A stretch of 64,000 nt of DNA from Marinilabilia rubra (GTDB lineage Bacteria > Bacteroidota > Bacteroidia > Bacteroidales > Marinilabiliaceae). Numbering within the stretch: the first letter of the stretch is position 1; each line of letters starts with the position of its first letter. Where the stretch lies: NCBI RefSeq assembly GCF_003121985.1, contig NZ_QEWP01000015.1:1-64000 (forward strand), in the 5' to 3' direction. The position numbers were made by a program, and so were the translations under genes. Of the stretch, positions 1-8,637 are shown one piece after another. A model generated the notes under the pieces. The model was not told where the DNA came from and made no database searches. It was given only the letters and a program-made list of their open reading frames with translations.

Positions 1-298
1 TAGAAGTTAGAAGCTGGAAACTTTCGAAGTTAAGAAATTTTGATTCTTTTTGCGGCATATTTAAAAAACTAAGAAAATTATAAAAAACACGTTTTAAATG
101 GTTTATGACTTTACTTAGATAAAAGATGTTGAGATTATAGCTAAAAAGATGTTTGAGTGCTATACACTTTAAAATTAGCAGACTAACTATCAGCTCTATT
201 AAAATATCTTTTATCTAACAATCGAATTTCCTAACACCTCATCATCTTAAATCTCATTATCTCAAATCTAAAAATCTAACAAAACAGGAGGAATTATT
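1..298. other. Leader region without a gene
   Basis: No credible ORF is present. The stretch is A/T-rich. Its last part (about 225-280) consists of degenerate repeats of the word ATCT(A)AAAATCT, a low-complexity motif that recurs in inverse orientation in other spacers of this window (near 35890 and 52970). It probably holds the promoter of the metal-handling genes that follow, but no convincing promoter box can be singled out. Confidence 0.5.
286..291 (+). promoter_or_regulatory. Strong Shine-Dalgarno site
   Basis: AGGAGG lies seven bases before the ATG at 299. Canonical Shine-Dalgarno sites are uncommon in Bacteroidota, so this one supports the start choice and suggests efficient translation of the Met-rich protein. 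Confidence 0.6.
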
Positions 299-913
299 AT
301 GAAAGCAACATTAATCGCAATCCTGATTATGCTATCAGGAACATTAACTGTGAATGCTCAGATGGACAAGCAGAAGAAAGAAAAATCCATGGAGCAAAAA
401 GAGATGATGATGCATCAGGAAGAAAAAGAAATGTCGGGTATGCAGGGTATGGTGCCCGGAATGAAGATGATGCAAATGATGCAAAAGCACATGATGATGC
501 CTGGGCAAGGCAACATGATGATGCAGGATATGCCCATGCGCCGTTATATGATGATGGTGAATAGGCTGCCAAAAATGCAGGACAAACTTTCCCTCTCTCC
601 TGATCAGACAAAAGAACTGATCGACATGAAAGCTGAATTTGAAAAACAACAAGTGGACATGAAGTCTGAAATGGCCAAAAAACAAAAACAATTAAAAGAA
701 CTTCTGAAAAATGAAGCTTCTCCTTCTGAAGTTGAGGCTCAATTGCAGAAATGTGCCGAATCCAGAGTAAAAATGCACGTTGCTGCTTATGAGACAGCTA
801 TGAACATGCGGAACGTCCTCAACGAAGAGCAAAAAGAAAAAGCGTGTAAAATGATGAATGATGACTCGAAGGGTATGATGCCCGGAATGAGACAAGGCAT
901 GATGAATCAATAA
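299..913 (+). CDS. Met-rich periplasmic protein, Spy/CpxP-like
   Basis: A 204-residue exported protein. Residues 1-21 form a signal peptide ending NAQ. Residues 22-80 are extremely rich in Met, Lys, Glu and Gln, with runs such as EMMM, HMMM and YMMM. About 40 of the 204 residues are Met. Residues 90-185 look helical and carry LSLSPDQTKELIDMK, which resembles the LTxxQ repeat of the Spy/CpxP/CnrX family of periplasmic chaperones and metal sensors. The C-terminus returns to GMMPGM motifs. Family knowledge and the CopB ATPase 360 bp downstream suggest a role in binding or sensing Cu(I)/Ag(I) in the periplasm; this is inferred. The start is fixed by the AGGAGG site. The next gene begins 18 bp after the stop, so the two are probably cotranscribed. 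Confidence 0.75.
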   Translation: MKATLIAILIMLSGTLTVNAQMDKQKKEKSMEQKEMMMHQEEKEMSGMQGMVPGMKMMQMMQKHMMMPGQGNMMMQDMPMRRYMMMVNRLPKMQDKLSLSPDQTKELIDMKAEFEKQQVDMKSEMAKKQKQLKELLKNEASPSEVEAQLQKCAESRVKMHVAAYETAMNMRNVLNEEQKEKACKMMNDDSKGMMPGMRQGMMNQ

Positions 914-931
914 CCACAAACCTTCTATATT

Positions 932-1156
932 ATGCAAGGACTAGGACACGGCTGGGGAATGGGCTTCGGATGGATTATTGGTATTATCATTTTACTGATA
1001 ATCCTATGGTTGGCCTTCAGAACTTTTCGCTCCGGTGATACGAATCAAACTTCTTCCGGCCAGAAATCACCTTTAGACATCTTAAAGGAACGGTATGCAA
1101 AAGGTGAAATTGACAAAGAGGAGTTTGAACAGCGCAAAAAGGATTTGGAGAATTAG
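932..1156 (+). CDS. SHOCT domain membrane protein
   Basis: A 74-residue protein. It has a Gly-rich N-terminus (GLGHGWGMGFGW), one transmembrane helix (about residues 12-30, IIGIIILLIILWLAF), a short polar linker, and a C-terminal SHOCT module (about 46-74, SPLDILKERYAKGEIDKEEF). SHOCT is a short oligomerisation-like domain common at the end of small membrane proteins. Small one-helix SHOCT proteins are often encoded beside copper and other metal-resistance genes, which matches the CopB ATPase downstream. The molecular role is unknown. Confidence 0.8.
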   Translation: MQGLGHGWGMGFGWIIGIIILLIILWLAFRTFRSGDTNQTSSGQKSPLDILKERYAKGEIDKEEFEQRKKDLEN

Positions 1157-1160
1157 GTCT

Positions 1161-1178
1161 GGCGGATTCCGATCCGCC
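1161..1178. repeat. Short palindrome GGCGGAT..ATCCGCC
   Basis: The 18-base palindrome GGCGGATTCCGATCCGCC lies in the spacer before copB. A near-identical copy (GGCGGATACCAGTCCGCC) is at 9229-9246. Both are in non-coding DNA, which suggests a dispersed REP-like motif rather than a gene-specific operator. Confidence 0.5.
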
Positions 1179-1270
1179 CAAATATTTGGCCGAAATGGCG
1201 AGGCTCAGTCCTTTCCGCTGAAATTATTTACCGAACTTATGACCGACCATAAACTCTAAAAGCAGACTTT

Positions 1271-3436
1271 ATGCAACACAACCATAAAGATCACATAAAT
1301 TCATCTCATCAGAATCATGGTCACGATCATAAAAAAGAAAAACATGATCATGAGCATCAACATAAAAACCATTCAAATCATAACCATGATGGTCACAACC
1401 ATCAACACGATAATGGTGACAACAGGGGCCATGGGGGCAACGAAGACCACCAGGGACATGAGGGACATGGTGGGCACGACCACTCGCAGCACCATGCCAT
1501 GATGATCAAAGATTTCCGGAAACGCTTCTGGATTTCTCTGGCCATCTCTATCCCCATATTGGTATTGTCTCCCATGATCCAGGGCCTTCTGGGCTTTGAA
1601 TTCTCACTGACGCAGGGAGCTGACAATTATCTCCTGTTTGCACTTTCCACCATTGTATTCTTTTATGGTGGATGGCCCTTCCTCACCGGATTGGTGGACG
1701 AACTCAAAAAGAAACAACCCGGTATGATGACCCTCATTGCAGTGGCCATCACCGTAGCCTGGGGGTATAGTTCTGCTACTACTTTCGGACTTGAAGGAAG
1801 TACCTTCTTCTGGGAATTGGCAACATTAATAGACATAATGCTGCTGGGACACTGGATTGAGATGAAATCTGTAATGGGCGCATCCCAGTCTCTTCAAAAG
1901 CTTGTAGCACTCATGCCTTCAGAAGCTCATCGTCTTAAAGATGGAGAAACTGAGGACGTGAAAGTGGACGAACTAAAAAAGGATGATAAAGTATTGGTTC
2001 GTCCCGGGGAGAAAATCCCGGTTGATGGTGTTATTACGGACGGCGAAAGCAGTGTAAATGAGTCGATGGTAACCGGAGAATCCAAGCCGGTTAAGAAATC
2101 AAAAGATGACAAGGTAATTGGCGGTACCATTAATGGCAATGGTTCGCTCACCCTTTCGGTAGAGCAAATTGGAGAAGAGGCTTACCTCAACAAAGTCATC
2201 AATATGGTTCGGGAGGCACAAAGTAAAAAGTCAAAGACCCAAAATCTGGCCGATCGTATTGCTGCCTGGCTCACTATCATTGCGCTCACCACTGGTTTTG
2301 GAACCCTGGTAACCTGGTTGTTAGTGGGGGAAAGTTTTGTTTTTGCATTGGAACGTATGGCCAGTGTTATGGTTATTACCTGTCCGCATGCTCTCGGTCT
2401 TGCTGTGCCACTGGTAGTAGCCATATCAACATCGTTATCGGCAAGCAAAGGGTTACTTATACGCAACCGCACTGCCTTTGAGAACTCACGCAAAATATCG
2501 GTTCTCGCCTTCGACAAGACAGGAACTTTAACAAAAGGAAACTTTGCGGTAAGTCGTTACGATGCCCTTTCAGATGAATATGAGAAGGATGATATCCTTA
2601 AACTGGCCGGAGCTCTGGAATCAAAATCGGAACACCCTCTGGCAACCGGAATCATGCAAAAGATTAAAGAGCTTAACCTGGATGTCAAAGAGGCGGATGA
2701 CTTTAATTCCATAAGCGGAAAAGGTATTGAGGGAAAGGTGGGCAACAAAAATGTGAAGGTTGTAAGTCCAGGCTATCTTAAGGAGAACAACATTGAGATA
2801 CCCGAAAACGAAGAAGAAAACCAACAAGAAACGGTGATTTATGTGCTGGTAGATGATAAGGCTGCTGGTGTTATTGCCCTGGCTGATGAAATAAGACCCG
2901 AGTCACACAAAGCCATTTCAACGCTAAAAGAAAATGGCATTAAAGTGATAATGATGACCGGGGACAACGAGAAAGTGGCCAAAGCCGTAAGTGACGAACT
3001 CCAACTGGATGACTATTTTGCAGGTATCTTACCCGATCAAAAACTGGAGAAGGTAAAAGAGTTGCAAGACAAAGGCGAATTCGTAGCCATGACCGGCGAC
3101 GGAATCAACGACGCCCCCGCCCTTGCCACTGCAAATGTAGGCATTGCTGTAGGCTCGGGGACCGATGTAGCTGCCGAAACGGCAGATATCATCCTGGTTA
3201 ACAGCAATCCGCAAGACATTGCGTCACTCATCACCTTTGGTAAAGCCACTTATCGCAAAATGATTCAGAATTTCGTCTGGGCCACCGGCTACAACGTAGT
3301 GGCCATTCCCCTGGCAGCCGGGGTTTTATACAGCGCAGGCATTCTGATCAGTCCGGCTGCAGGTGCAGTTCTTATGAGTTTAAGCACGGTTGTTGTGGCC
3401 ATTAATGCACAGTTATTGAAAAGAAAACTAAAATAG
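1271..3436 (+). CDS. copB: CopB-type copper-translocating P1B ATPase
   Basis: A 721-residue heavy-metal P-type ATPase. Residues 1-77 form a His/Asp/Gly-rich metal-binding tail ([17 protein letters not shown]), replacing the CxxC domains of CopA. About eight transmembrane helices follow. The metal site in the sixth helix is C371-P372-H373 (TCPHALG), the signature of the CopB (P1B-3) class that exports Cu and Ag ions, rather than the CPC of CopA. The actuator TGES motif (VTGESKPV), the phosphorylation site DKTGT with D415, the HP motif (H455-P456) and the hinge GDGINDAP (from 609) are all intact, so the pump should be active. It probably forms a copper-resistance group with the flanking Met-rich, SHOCT and DUF302 genes. 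Confidence 0.93.
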   Translation: MQHNHKDHINSSHQNHGHDHKKEKHDHEHQHKNHSNHNHDGHNHQHDNGDNRGHGGNEDHQGHEGHGGHDHSQHHAMMIKDFRKRFWISLAISIPILVLSPMIQGLLGFEFSLTQGADNYLLFALSTIVFFYGGWPFLTGLVDELKKKQPGMMTLIAVAITVAWGYSSATTFGLEGSTFFWELATLIDIMLLGHWIEMKSVMGASQSLQKLVALMPSEAHRLKDGETEDVKVDELKKDDKVLVRPGEKIPVDGVITDGESSVNESMVTGESKPVKKSKDDKVIGGTINGNGSLTLSVEQIGEEAYLNKVINMVREAQSKKSKTQNLADRIAAWLTIIALTTGFGTLVTWLLVGESFVFALERMASVMVITCPHALGLAVPLVVAISTSLSASKGLLIRNRTAFENSRKISVLAFDKTGTLTKGNFAVSRYDALSDEYEKDDILKLAGALESKSEHPLATGIMQKIKELNLDVKEADDFNSISGKGIEGKVGNKNVKVVSPGYLKENNIEIPENEEENQQETVIYVLVDDKAAGVIALADEIRPESHKAISTLKENGIKVIMMTGDNEKVAKAVSDELQLDDYFAGILPDQKLEKVKELQDKGEFVAMTGDGINDAPALATANVGIAVGSGTDVAAETADIILVNSNPQDIASLITFGKATYRKMIQNFVWATGYNVVAIPLAAGVLYSAGILISPAAGAVLMSLSTVVVAINAQLLKRKLK

Positions 3437-3548
3437 TGGCATAGAGCAGGGGAGCCAGGGGCATAGAGCATGGCGCAACAGCTAAATGCACCGTGCTCTC
3501 AGCTCCATGCCCTCTGCCCAAATTGTATAACAATAAAAATCCACGACT
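3437..3548. repeat. Low-complexity spacer with inverted words
   Basis: The spacer between copB and the DUF302 gene repeats the word GGCATAGAGCA and then its near-complement (CCATGCCCTCTGCCC), giving an imperfect inverted repeat. It resembles the other word-like degenerate repeats of this window (39500-39660, 47401-47476). No gene is seen. Confidence 0.4.
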
Positions 3549-3935
3549 ATGAACTATTACATTGAAACAACTCTGAACACAGATTTTGATTCTGCAGTAG
3601 AAAAAACCAAAGAAGCTTTAAGTGAGCAAGGTTTTGGTGTTTTATCAGAAATCGACATCCATGAGAAACTGAAAGCTAAGTTGGGTGTGGATTTCCGGAA
3701 ATATAAGATTTTAGGGGCCTGCAATCCTCCAAATGCCTACAAAGCATTAGAGCAGGAAAACAAAATTGGAACCATGCTTCCGTGCAATGTTATTGTTCAG
3801 GATCTACAAGGTGGAAAAGTTGAAGTAGCAGCTGTAGACCCGGTTGCCTCAATGATGGCAGTTGAAAATGATAAACTGGCCCCCATTGCCCAAGAAATAA
3901 GAGAGCTTTTGAAGAAAGCCATTCAAGCCCTTTAA
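3549..3935 (+). CDS. DUF302 domain protein
   Basis: A 128-residue cytoplasmic protein spanning one DUF302 domain. It begins with a strand (MNYYIETTL), then a helix (DFDSAVEKTKEALSEQGFG) and the family's conserved centre FRKYKILGACNPPNAYKAL (about 55-75). The sequence DPVASM lies near 98. The fold is thought to be a small alpha/beta homodimer whose ligand is unknown. DUF302 genes commonly accompany copper and other metal efflux genes, and this one follows the CopB ATPase by 112 bp in the same direction. It has no signal peptide. Family membership is clear; biochemical function is not. Confidence 0.85.
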   Translation: MNYYIETTLNTDFDSAVEKTKEALSEQGFGVLSEIDIHEKLKAKLGVDFRKYKILGACNPPNAYKALEQENKIGTMLPCNVIVQDLQGGKVEVAAVDPVASMMAVENDKLAPIAQEIRELLKKAIQAL

Positions 3936-3963
3936 TCAGAATCTTTAGTTTTAAGCTAAAAAG

Positions 3964-4009
3964 ACAGGCAATGTTGCACTTAACAAATGTTTTTGCTAAC
4001 ATTGCCTGT
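3964..4009 (+). terminator. Long-loop hairpin after the DUF302 gene
   Basis: ACAGGCAATGTT (3964-3975) pairs perfectly with AACATTGCCTGT (3998-4009) across a 22-base loop. It lies 28 bp after the DUF302 stop. There is no T run after the stem, so it may be an mRNA 3'-end stabiliser or a weak terminator. Confidence 0.45.
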
Positions 4010-4164
4010 TCTACGGCCCTACCCCATCTTATTCAATTGGTTACCACCAATTACTCCTTTTCGTTTATCAGCTACAACCTCCTCAATAAAATATTTCTAA
4101 TAACTTAATTATTTTTACCCCGTAAAGTTTAAATCGTATAAAACCAATAATATTACGCGGGCGA

Positions 4165-5712
4165 ATGGAGAAACTATGGAATTGGATTTCATTTAACGGA
4201 CTGGCCAATGGCGAAAAAGACCGGCGTGACCTGATACTGCTCAATAAAATGGCCTTTATACTAGTGATTTTGACCCTCTTCATCACTCTGATTGAGGTCT
4301 TTAACCTAATGCTTTTTGACAACTCCATGGAGTATGGGAGTCAAAGAATCATTCTGGTATGGATGATCTCCTTATTCTGCTTAATACTTAACAGCAAAAG
4401 ACTTTTCTTTTTCAGCAAATTAATATTATCGATAGTTCCGGTTTTTCTTCTTACGCTTTACCCCTTATTATTCAATGCTGCCAGAAATGAATACATATTG
4501 TACAACCCCATCATTGTCATTGCTTTTTCGATTATCCCACATGTATTATTTTCCTCGCCCGGGGAGAGACCATACTATTACGGGAGTTTGATATATTTGT
4601 TATTTCTGGTAATGATCGTGGATGTAATCTATCTAAAAGCCGGTGAAATAAGCCTGACTATTTATGACGAGGTTTCAAGCAACCTGTTTTACATGAAACT
4701 GGCCCACTTCATGACATTTATCTTCATCAACTCAGGCATAATATATTTCAAGCGCATTACAGAAAATTCTGAAGCCAAACTTGAAGCCAAAAACCTTCAA
4801 CTTAAAGATCATAAGGAAGAATTACTGGCACAAAATGAAGAATTAATCTCCTTTCAGGAAGAATTGCAGTCAAAAAACGAGGCACTGACCGAATCTATGC
4901 AAAAACTGGAAAGTGCCCAAAGTCAACTTATCATTTCAGAGAAAATGGCTTCTCTGGGACAATTAATGGCAGGCATCGCTCATGAAATCAACAATCCGGT
5001 TAATTACATCCAAAGAGGGGTGACAGGATTAAAAGAGATTTTACGGGACTTTGAAGAACTTGTGGACATTATTAACAGCCACAAAGACGATCCACCGGGA
5101 GATACCTGCAGAAGAATAACCGCATTCACAGAATCACGTGATCTGACCTCTGCTAAAGAAGACATAAATACCATTGCAGACACCATTCTTACCGGTATTC
5201 AAAGAACTACTGAAATACTTAAGGGATTGAGGCATTTCTCTTACCACAATACAGAGAAATATGTACTGTACAACCTTCATGAAGCTATTGACACAGGCCT
5301 TATTTTACTGCATAGCAGGTATAAGGATCACCTCAACATCATTAAAGAATACGGTGAAATCCCATTAATTGAATGCTCACCCGACCTATTAAGCCAATTG
5401 ATGCTGAATATTTTAGACAATGCCATAACGGCCTCACCAGATAATGGCAATATTAGAATTAGTACCACTCCTGAAAACAAAGGGGTCCTTATTGAAATAC
5501 ATGATGAAGGATCAGGAATTCCGAAAGTATTGCAGTCAAAAATATTCGAACCATTCTACACATCGAAAGAAATTGGACAAGGAACAGGACTTGGGCTATC
5601 TATCAGTTATGATATTATTGAAAAACACAAAGGAAAAATTTGGGTTGAAAGCGCCTCAAACAAAGGAACCAGTTTTTTCATTTATTTAAAAGAACGAATT
5701 GGGAACCAATAA
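4165..5712 (+). CDS. Membrane sensor histidine kinase (HisKA/HATPase_c)
   Basis: A 515-residue kinase and the first gene of a three-gene signalling operon. The N-terminal 195 residues hold about six hydrophobic segments (starting MAFILVILTLFITL) with no recognisable extracellular sensor domain. A coiled coil follows (about 200-260, rich in LEAKNLQLKDHKEELL). The dimerisation/phosphorylation helix contains GIAHEINNPVNY with the phospho-acceptor His273. The ATPase domain has its N box (LMLNILDNAI), a G1 box (DEGSGIP), an F box (FEPFYTSK) and a G2 box (GTGLGLSI). All catalytic boxes are intact. The HEINNP H box belongs to the class that often feeds hybrid or split receiver domains, and the next gene starts with such a receiver. 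The signal sensed is unknown. Confidence 0.9.
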   Translation: MEKLWNWISFNGLANGEKDRRDLILLNKMAFILVILTLFITLIEVFNLMLFDNSMEYGSQRIILVWMISLFCLILNSKRLFFFSKLILSIVPVFLLTLYPLLFNAARNEYILYNPIIVIAFSIIPHVLFSSPGERPYYYGSLIYLLFLVMIVDVIYLKAGEISLTIYDEVSSNLFYMKLAHFMTFIFINSGIIYFKRITENSEAKLEAKNLQLKDHKEELLAQNEELISFQEELQSKNEALTESMQKLESAQSQLIISEKMASLGQLMAGIAHEINNPVNYIQRGVTGLKEILRDFEELVDIINSHKDDPPGDTCRRITAFTESRDLTSAKEDINTIADTILTGIQRTTEILKGLRHFSYHNTEKYVLYNLHEAIDTGLILLHSRYKDHLNIIKEYGEIPLIECSPDLLSQLMLNILDNAITASPDNGNIRISTTPENKGVLIEIHDEGSGIPKVLQSKIFEPFYTSKEIGQGTGLGLSISYDIIEKHKGKIWVESASNKGTSFFIYLKERIGNQ

Positions 5713-5751
5713 ATATATATTTTCACACAACCATTGAAATTAAGCACAAAA

Positions 5752-7209
5752 ATGCCCAAAGATTCAATTCTTTACATTGATGACGAACCAGGAAATCTGA
5801 CAGGTTTCACATATACATTCAAAAGATATTTTGATATCACTACCGCTCTCAGCGCTAAAGAAGCTTTGGCGATTTTGGACAAACAGCACTTCAAAGTTAT
5901 TATTTCTGATCAGAGAATGCCTGAGATCACAGGACTGGAATTGTTTGCCAGACTTAACGAAACACATCCGGATGCTATACAAATCATTTTGAGTGCCTAT
6001 GCCGACAATGCTATCATTATAAAAGCCATTAATGATATTGGTATTTACCGGTTTCTTACCAAACCCTGGGACAAGGATGACATGGAGGTTACCATCAGAA
6101 GTGCAATAGACAAATACAACCTTAAAAACGAAAATCAACAATTAATCCAAAACCTGCAAAAAGTTAATTCTGAACTCCATCGCTCTTACTCACTCCTGGA
6201 AGAGAGCGAAGAAAAATTTCGAAACATATTCAATCAAAGTCGCGATGCAATCGTTATTTCTGACATAGAAGGCACCTTCATTGATCTTAATCCCATGGCC
6301 CTCGATTTTATAGGCTATACCATTGAAGAAGCCCGCAAGCTATCCGCTGAAGACATAATAAGCCCTAAAAGTAAAGAGATCCTGCTCAAAAGACGGCAGA
6401 AACTAATTGATGAAAAGTTCGTGAAGGCCCGGGAAATGGATATCTTCAATAAAAAAGGGAAAAAAATGACTGTTGAAATTCAAAGCCAACTTCTTAAACT
6501 CAGAAACCGACCATTAATATTATCTCTTATCCGCGATATAAGCGACAGAAAACAAAAGGAAAGAGAAATACTTAAAACCATTATTGATACTGAGGAAAAA
6601 GAAAGAACTAAATTCTCCGCCGAGCTGCATGACGGCATGGGGCCACTGCTCTCAACACTAAATCTTTATATGGGATCACTAAAAAAAGATGAGGTTCCTA
6701 AACATGAAAAAAACCGACTCATCAATGAAATACAAAGCATTCTGGATGAAGCAATAACAACAACCAAAGAAATATCCAATAACCTGAAACCCTCCATTCT
6801 GAATGATTTTGGACTAATAGTTGCGTTGAATGCATTCATCCAAAGAATAAACAGCTCTCAACACCCTATAATTGAATTAGAGGCTGACAGATACACGCAA
6901 ACTCACAACGAGAACATTGAGTTGAACCTATACAGAATAGCAACAGAGCTAATAAATAACACCTTAAAACATGCCCGGGCCACCGAAGCCCGATTATCTT
7001 TGGCGTCAGATAAAAACGAATTGTCGCTGAATTACTGTGACAACGGCTTAGGATTTGATCTTTTCAAAACAAACAGCCATAAGCCTCAACACGGCCTTAA
7101 GAATATTGCGTCCAGAGTGAGCTCCATTAATGGAACACTTGAAATCAAAACAGCAGAAAACAAAGGGTTTAAAATAAAAATTCAAATTCCTGAACCAAAT
7201 GCCGGATAG
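5752..7209 (+). CDS. REC-PAS-HisKA_3 histidine kinase
   Basis: About 485 residues. The order is a receiver domain (5-125) with phospho-acceptor Asp53 in IISDQRMPE and the switch Lys in FLTKPWD; a short coiled coil; a PAS domain (about 150-275, FRNIFNQSRDAIVISDIEG); a HisKA_3 helix with His293 in ELHDGMGPLL; and a HATPase_c domain with ELINNTLKHA and DNGLGFD. The receiver at the N-terminus means this kinase can be the target of another kinase, most plausibly the HEINNP kinase 39 bp upstream. HisKA_3 kinases (NarX/DesK class) normally phosphorylate LuxR-type regulators, and one overlaps its 3' end. I start it at the ATG at 5752; a TTG at 5734 would add six residues. No membrane segments are seen, so it should be soluble. 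Confidence 0.9.
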   Translation: MPKDSILYIDDEPGNLTGFTYTFKRYFDITTALSAKEALAILDKQHFKVIISDQRMPEITGLELFARLNETHPDAIQIILSAYADNAIIIKAINDIGIYRFLTKPWDKDDMEVTIRSAIDKYNLKNENQQLIQNLQKVNSELHRSYSLLEESEEKFRNIFNQSRDAIVISDIEGTFIDLNPMALDFIGYTIEEARKLSAEDIISPKSKEILLKRRQKLIDEKFVKAREMDIFNKKGKKMTVEIQSQLLKLRNRPLILSLIRDISDRKQKEREILKTIIDTEEKERTKFSAELHDGMGPLLSTLNLYMGSLKKDEVPKHEKNRLINEIQSILDEAITTTKEISNNLKPSILNDFGLIVALNAFIQRINSSQHPIIELEADRYTQTHNENIELNLYRIATELINNTLKHARATEARLSLASDKNELSLNYCDNGLGFDLFKTNSHKPQHGLKNIASRVSSINGTLEIKTAENKGFKIKIQIPEPNAG

Positions 7210-7852
7210 TATGGATAAAATTTTCAAAACCGTCATTGTTGATGACCACAAGATTTTCAGAACCGGATTGGAGTATATCCTAAATAATCTTTCTTGCATA
7301 AAGGTTATTGGAGAAGCAGGCAATGCCAAAGACTTATTCAACCTCCTTAAAAGATCCCGGCCAGACCTAATATTCATGGATATAAAACTACCTGATACCG
7401 ATGGAATTGAAACCACAAAAATGGTAAAAGAGAAATTTCCTGACGTAAATGTAATTGGCCTCACAATGTTTAGTGAAATTGAATATTTCAATAAGATGAT
7501 TGAGGCTGGCGCCAGTGGTTTTTTGCTTAAACATACTCAGGAAGATGAGCTTGAAGAAGCCATAAAAACCGTAATGGATGGCGATTACTACTTCTCCAAA
7601 GAATTTCAGGCCAATACTCTTCAAAACCCCATTCTCAATAAAAAGAAACACAGTATAAGCTATACTAAAAGAGAAATAGAAATTCTGGAGTTGATTGCCA
7701 GAGGAATGAGCAACCATGAAATTGCCGACCAACTCAACATCAGCGTCTACACCGTGGACGGGCACCGTAGGAACCTCATCAGTAAAGCAGGGGTTAAAAA
7801 TTCTGCCAATCTCATCTTCTTTGCTATTCAAAATGGTATTATAGACCCTTGA
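7199..7852 (+). CDS. NarL/FixJ-type response regulator
   Basis: Up to 217 residues. The receiver domain is N-terminal, with acidic pair DDH, phospho-acceptor Asp in LIFMDIKLPD (residue 61 from this start, 57 from the alternative ATG at 7211) and switch Lys in FLLKHTQ. The C-terminal LuxR helix-turn-helix carries the family signature LTKREIEILELIARG-type residues (here YTKREIEILELIARGMSNHE, about 158-177), then EIADQLNISVYTVDGHRRN. The gene overlaps the stop of the upstream HisKA_3 kinase by 11 bp, or starts 1 bp after it if the ATG at 7211 is used. Either way the two are translationally coupled and are almost certainly cognate partners. Target promoters are unknown. Confidence 0.92.
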   Translation: MPDSMDKIFKTVIVDDHKIFRTGLEYILNNLSCIKVIGEAGNAKDLFNLLKRSRPDLIFMDIKLPDTDGIETTKMVKEKFPDVNVIGLTMFSEIEYFNKMIEAGASGFLLKHTQEDELEEAIKTVMDGDYYFSKEFQANTLQNPILNKKKHSISYTKREIEILELIARGMSNHEIADQLNISVYTVDGHRRNLISKAGVKNSANLIFFAIQNGIIDP

Positions 7853-8060
7853 TTATCATTGCCGGCAAAAGAAATCTCCGCACAAGAACTTTTAAACCCC
7901 ATTTCCCTCATTTCACTACCCCCTGAAATCTGGTGTTTTTTAAAAAAAAGACATTTTCCTCATAAATACATAAAAAACTACTAATAAACACCTTAACTCA
8001 AACCACAAACATACCCCCACCAACATCCCCTTCAATACATTGATTTATTGATACATACCC

Positions 8061-8080
8061 ACCCCCTCTTTTAAGGGGGT
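8061..8080. terminator. GC-rich hairpin ACCCCC..GGGGGT
   Basis: ACCCCCT pairs with AGGGGGT around a six-base loop. No T run follows on the + strand. It sits some 210 bp after the NarL-type regulator and just before the next promoter, so it may insulate the two units. Confidence 0.4.
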
Positions 8081-8105
8081 AAAATCAGGTACATTTTCAC
8101 GTCTG

Positions 8106-8134
8106 TTTCAGCCTGTTTGCTCTCCTTACATTTG
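8106..8134 (+). promoter_or_regulatory. Bacteroidota-type promoter
   Basis: TACATTTG at 8127-8134 matches the Bacteroidota -7 consensus TAnnTTTG. A TTTC, close to the -33 TTTG, lies at 8106-8109 with 17 bases between. Transcription from here would begin about 60 bases before the ATG at 8204. Confidence 0.5.
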
Positions 8135-8203
8135 TAATGTGAAAAACCGGATAAATTACCATCCCAAAATTTCCGGAGATTGTTAGAAAAAAACAGAAAG
8201 GCT

Positions 8204-8587
8204 ATGGCAAAACGAATAATAATTGTTGACGACTCAGAAAGCACGAGGTACGTGGTAAAACTCGCCCTTGCCCAAACTGATGCTACAATAATTGAAGCAT
8301 CTGACGGAACTGAGGCCCTGGAGCTATTTGATGGTAGAAAAGTTGATTTGTTAATCACCGATTTTAACATGCCTGAAATGAATGGAGATGAACTCATTAG
8401 AGCCGTCAGAAAAAATGATAATTATCTGGAAACCCCTATTCTTCTATTAACAGGAAAAGAAAAAGAGTTCTCAGATAATCAACTGATGAATGAATTAAGA
8501 GGGTGGATAAAAAAACCATTCATCAAAGACAGTTTTGTCAAAGAGGTAAAAAACTGCCTTTATCAAGAATCACTTTGCTGCCGCTAA
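8204..8587 (+). CDS. Single-domain response regulator (CheY-like)
   Basis: About 127 residues, a lone receiver domain. It has the acidic pocket (IIIVDDSEST), phospho-acceptor Asp53 in LLITDFNMPEM, the Thr of strand 4 (PILLLTGK) and the switch Lys in IKKPFIK. No output domain follows. I start at the ATG at 8204, which lies downstream of a good promoter; an in-frame TTG at 8180 would add eight residues. It may relay phosphate between kinases or act by protein contact. It lies 50 bp before the plug-like gene, in the same direction, so the two are probably cotranscribed. Proximity to the upstream kinases suggests, without proof, a link to that relay. Confidence 0.88.
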   Translation: MAKRIIIVDDSESTRYVVKLALAQTDATIIEASDGTEALELFDGRKVDLLITDFNMPEMNGDELIRAVRKNDNYLETPILLLTGKEKEFSDNQLMNELRGWIKKPFIKDSFVKEVKNCLYQESLCCR

Positions 8588-8637
8588 TACAAACGAAAAA
8601 CAAAATTGCATTACATAACTAATTAAAAGAAATTGAA

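Larger units (their letters stand above)
7853..8203. other. Spacer with hairpin and promoter, no gene
   Basis: This 350-bp region separates the three-gene signalling operon from the CheY-like gene. Its first 200 bases are A/C-rich with nothing recognisable. It then holds a GC hairpin (8061-8080) and a Bacteroidota-type promoter (8106-8134), listed separately. Confidence 0.5.

Noticed and set aside
344-691. Antisense ORF with many His and Phe residues
   Set aside because: It is the complement of the Met/Lys-rich coding sequence (ATG runs read as CAT); no ribosome site or domain.
1317-1502. Met/Thr-rich + frame ORF inside copB
   Set aside because: Alternative frame of the His-rich tail of copB; explained by CAT/ATG codon overlap.
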